NCBI GenBank assembly: GCA_028687335.1
Contig: JAQUAI010000010.1
Location: forward strand, 1 to 64,000
Length of the DNA stretch: 64,000 nt
From: Gallionella sp.
GTDB taxonomy: Bacteria > Pseudomonadota > Gammaproteobacteria > Burkholderiales > Gallionellaceae
Direction: 5' to 3'
A model generated the notes under the pieces. It was given only the letters and a program-made list of their open reading frames with translations, did no database searches and was not told the origin of the DNA. A program made the position numbers and the translations under genes. This document shows positions 63,995 through 64,000 of this stretch, piece after piece; the stretch's first letter is position 1; each line of letters begins with the position of its first letter.

Positions 63995-64000
63995 GAAAAT

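Overview
The window looks like a chromosomal segment of a betaproteobacterium, probably of the Nitrosomonadales/Gallionellaceae type. The support is gene content and order: divergent rluD/bamD, dapC-dapD-dapE with pilU and prmB, hpnC-hpnD, purT, zapE, moderate GC, and many c-di-GMP and TonB genes. This placement is inference. I see no rRNA, tRNA, CRISPR array or intact insertion sequence.

Left edge (1-4.3 kb, minus strand): a large RTX-type secreted protein runs off the window. It has a lipase-like GHSSG motif near its N-terminus and EF-hand-like calcium loops. Upstream of it lie a secreted beta-propeller-like protein and the C-terminal stub of a second RTX protein. From 4.9 to 21.8 kb are mostly housekeeping and signalling genes: rimO, a ZIP metal transporter, pgeF-rluD, bamD-Nudix, htpG with a clear sigma-32 promoter, a PhnD-like lipoprotein with a diguanylate cyclase, rhlE, and a FIST sensor with a GGDEF/EAL protein.

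21.8-30.7 kb is an eight-gene minus-strand operon for TonB-driven uptake: two TonB-dependent receptors, tonB, exbB, exbD, a DUF4198-like periplasmic protein, a NapH-like polyferredoxin and a CcdA-like thiol protein. It suggests metal import combined with electron transfer across the inner membrane. Next come a DUF4143-type ATPase, zapE, a VOC protein, purT and an EamA permease.

35.86-39.50 kb is a disrupted site. A 118-bp segment carrying the eamA start and the dapC promoter and start is present twice. Between the copies lies about 3.4 kb with remains of three toxin-antitoxin modules and a second RTX / secreted-partner / RTX-start cassette, laid out like the one at the left edge. The rearrangement fused the eamA start codon in frame to an RTX C-terminal fragment. 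The intact dapC-dapD-pilU-yffB-dapE-prmB run follows.

45.3-54.2 kb holds defence genes: a PstI/BsuBI-type restriction-modification pair sitting inside a prmB/hpnC-hpnD gene run, a ParDE-like pair, and a SIR2-HerA anti-phage pair. A decayed DUF4160 gene and a rhodanese flanked by repeats lie between them. 54.2-63.8 kb has KTSC, HDOD, spermidine-synthase-like, methyltransferase, SIMPL-LemA-GIDE, aroA and xseA genes. The window ends with a consensus DnaA box.

The best candidate for something undescribed is the recurring RTX / secreted partner / RTX tandem arrangement, seen at two unlinked places, one of them captured in a duplication-bounded island.
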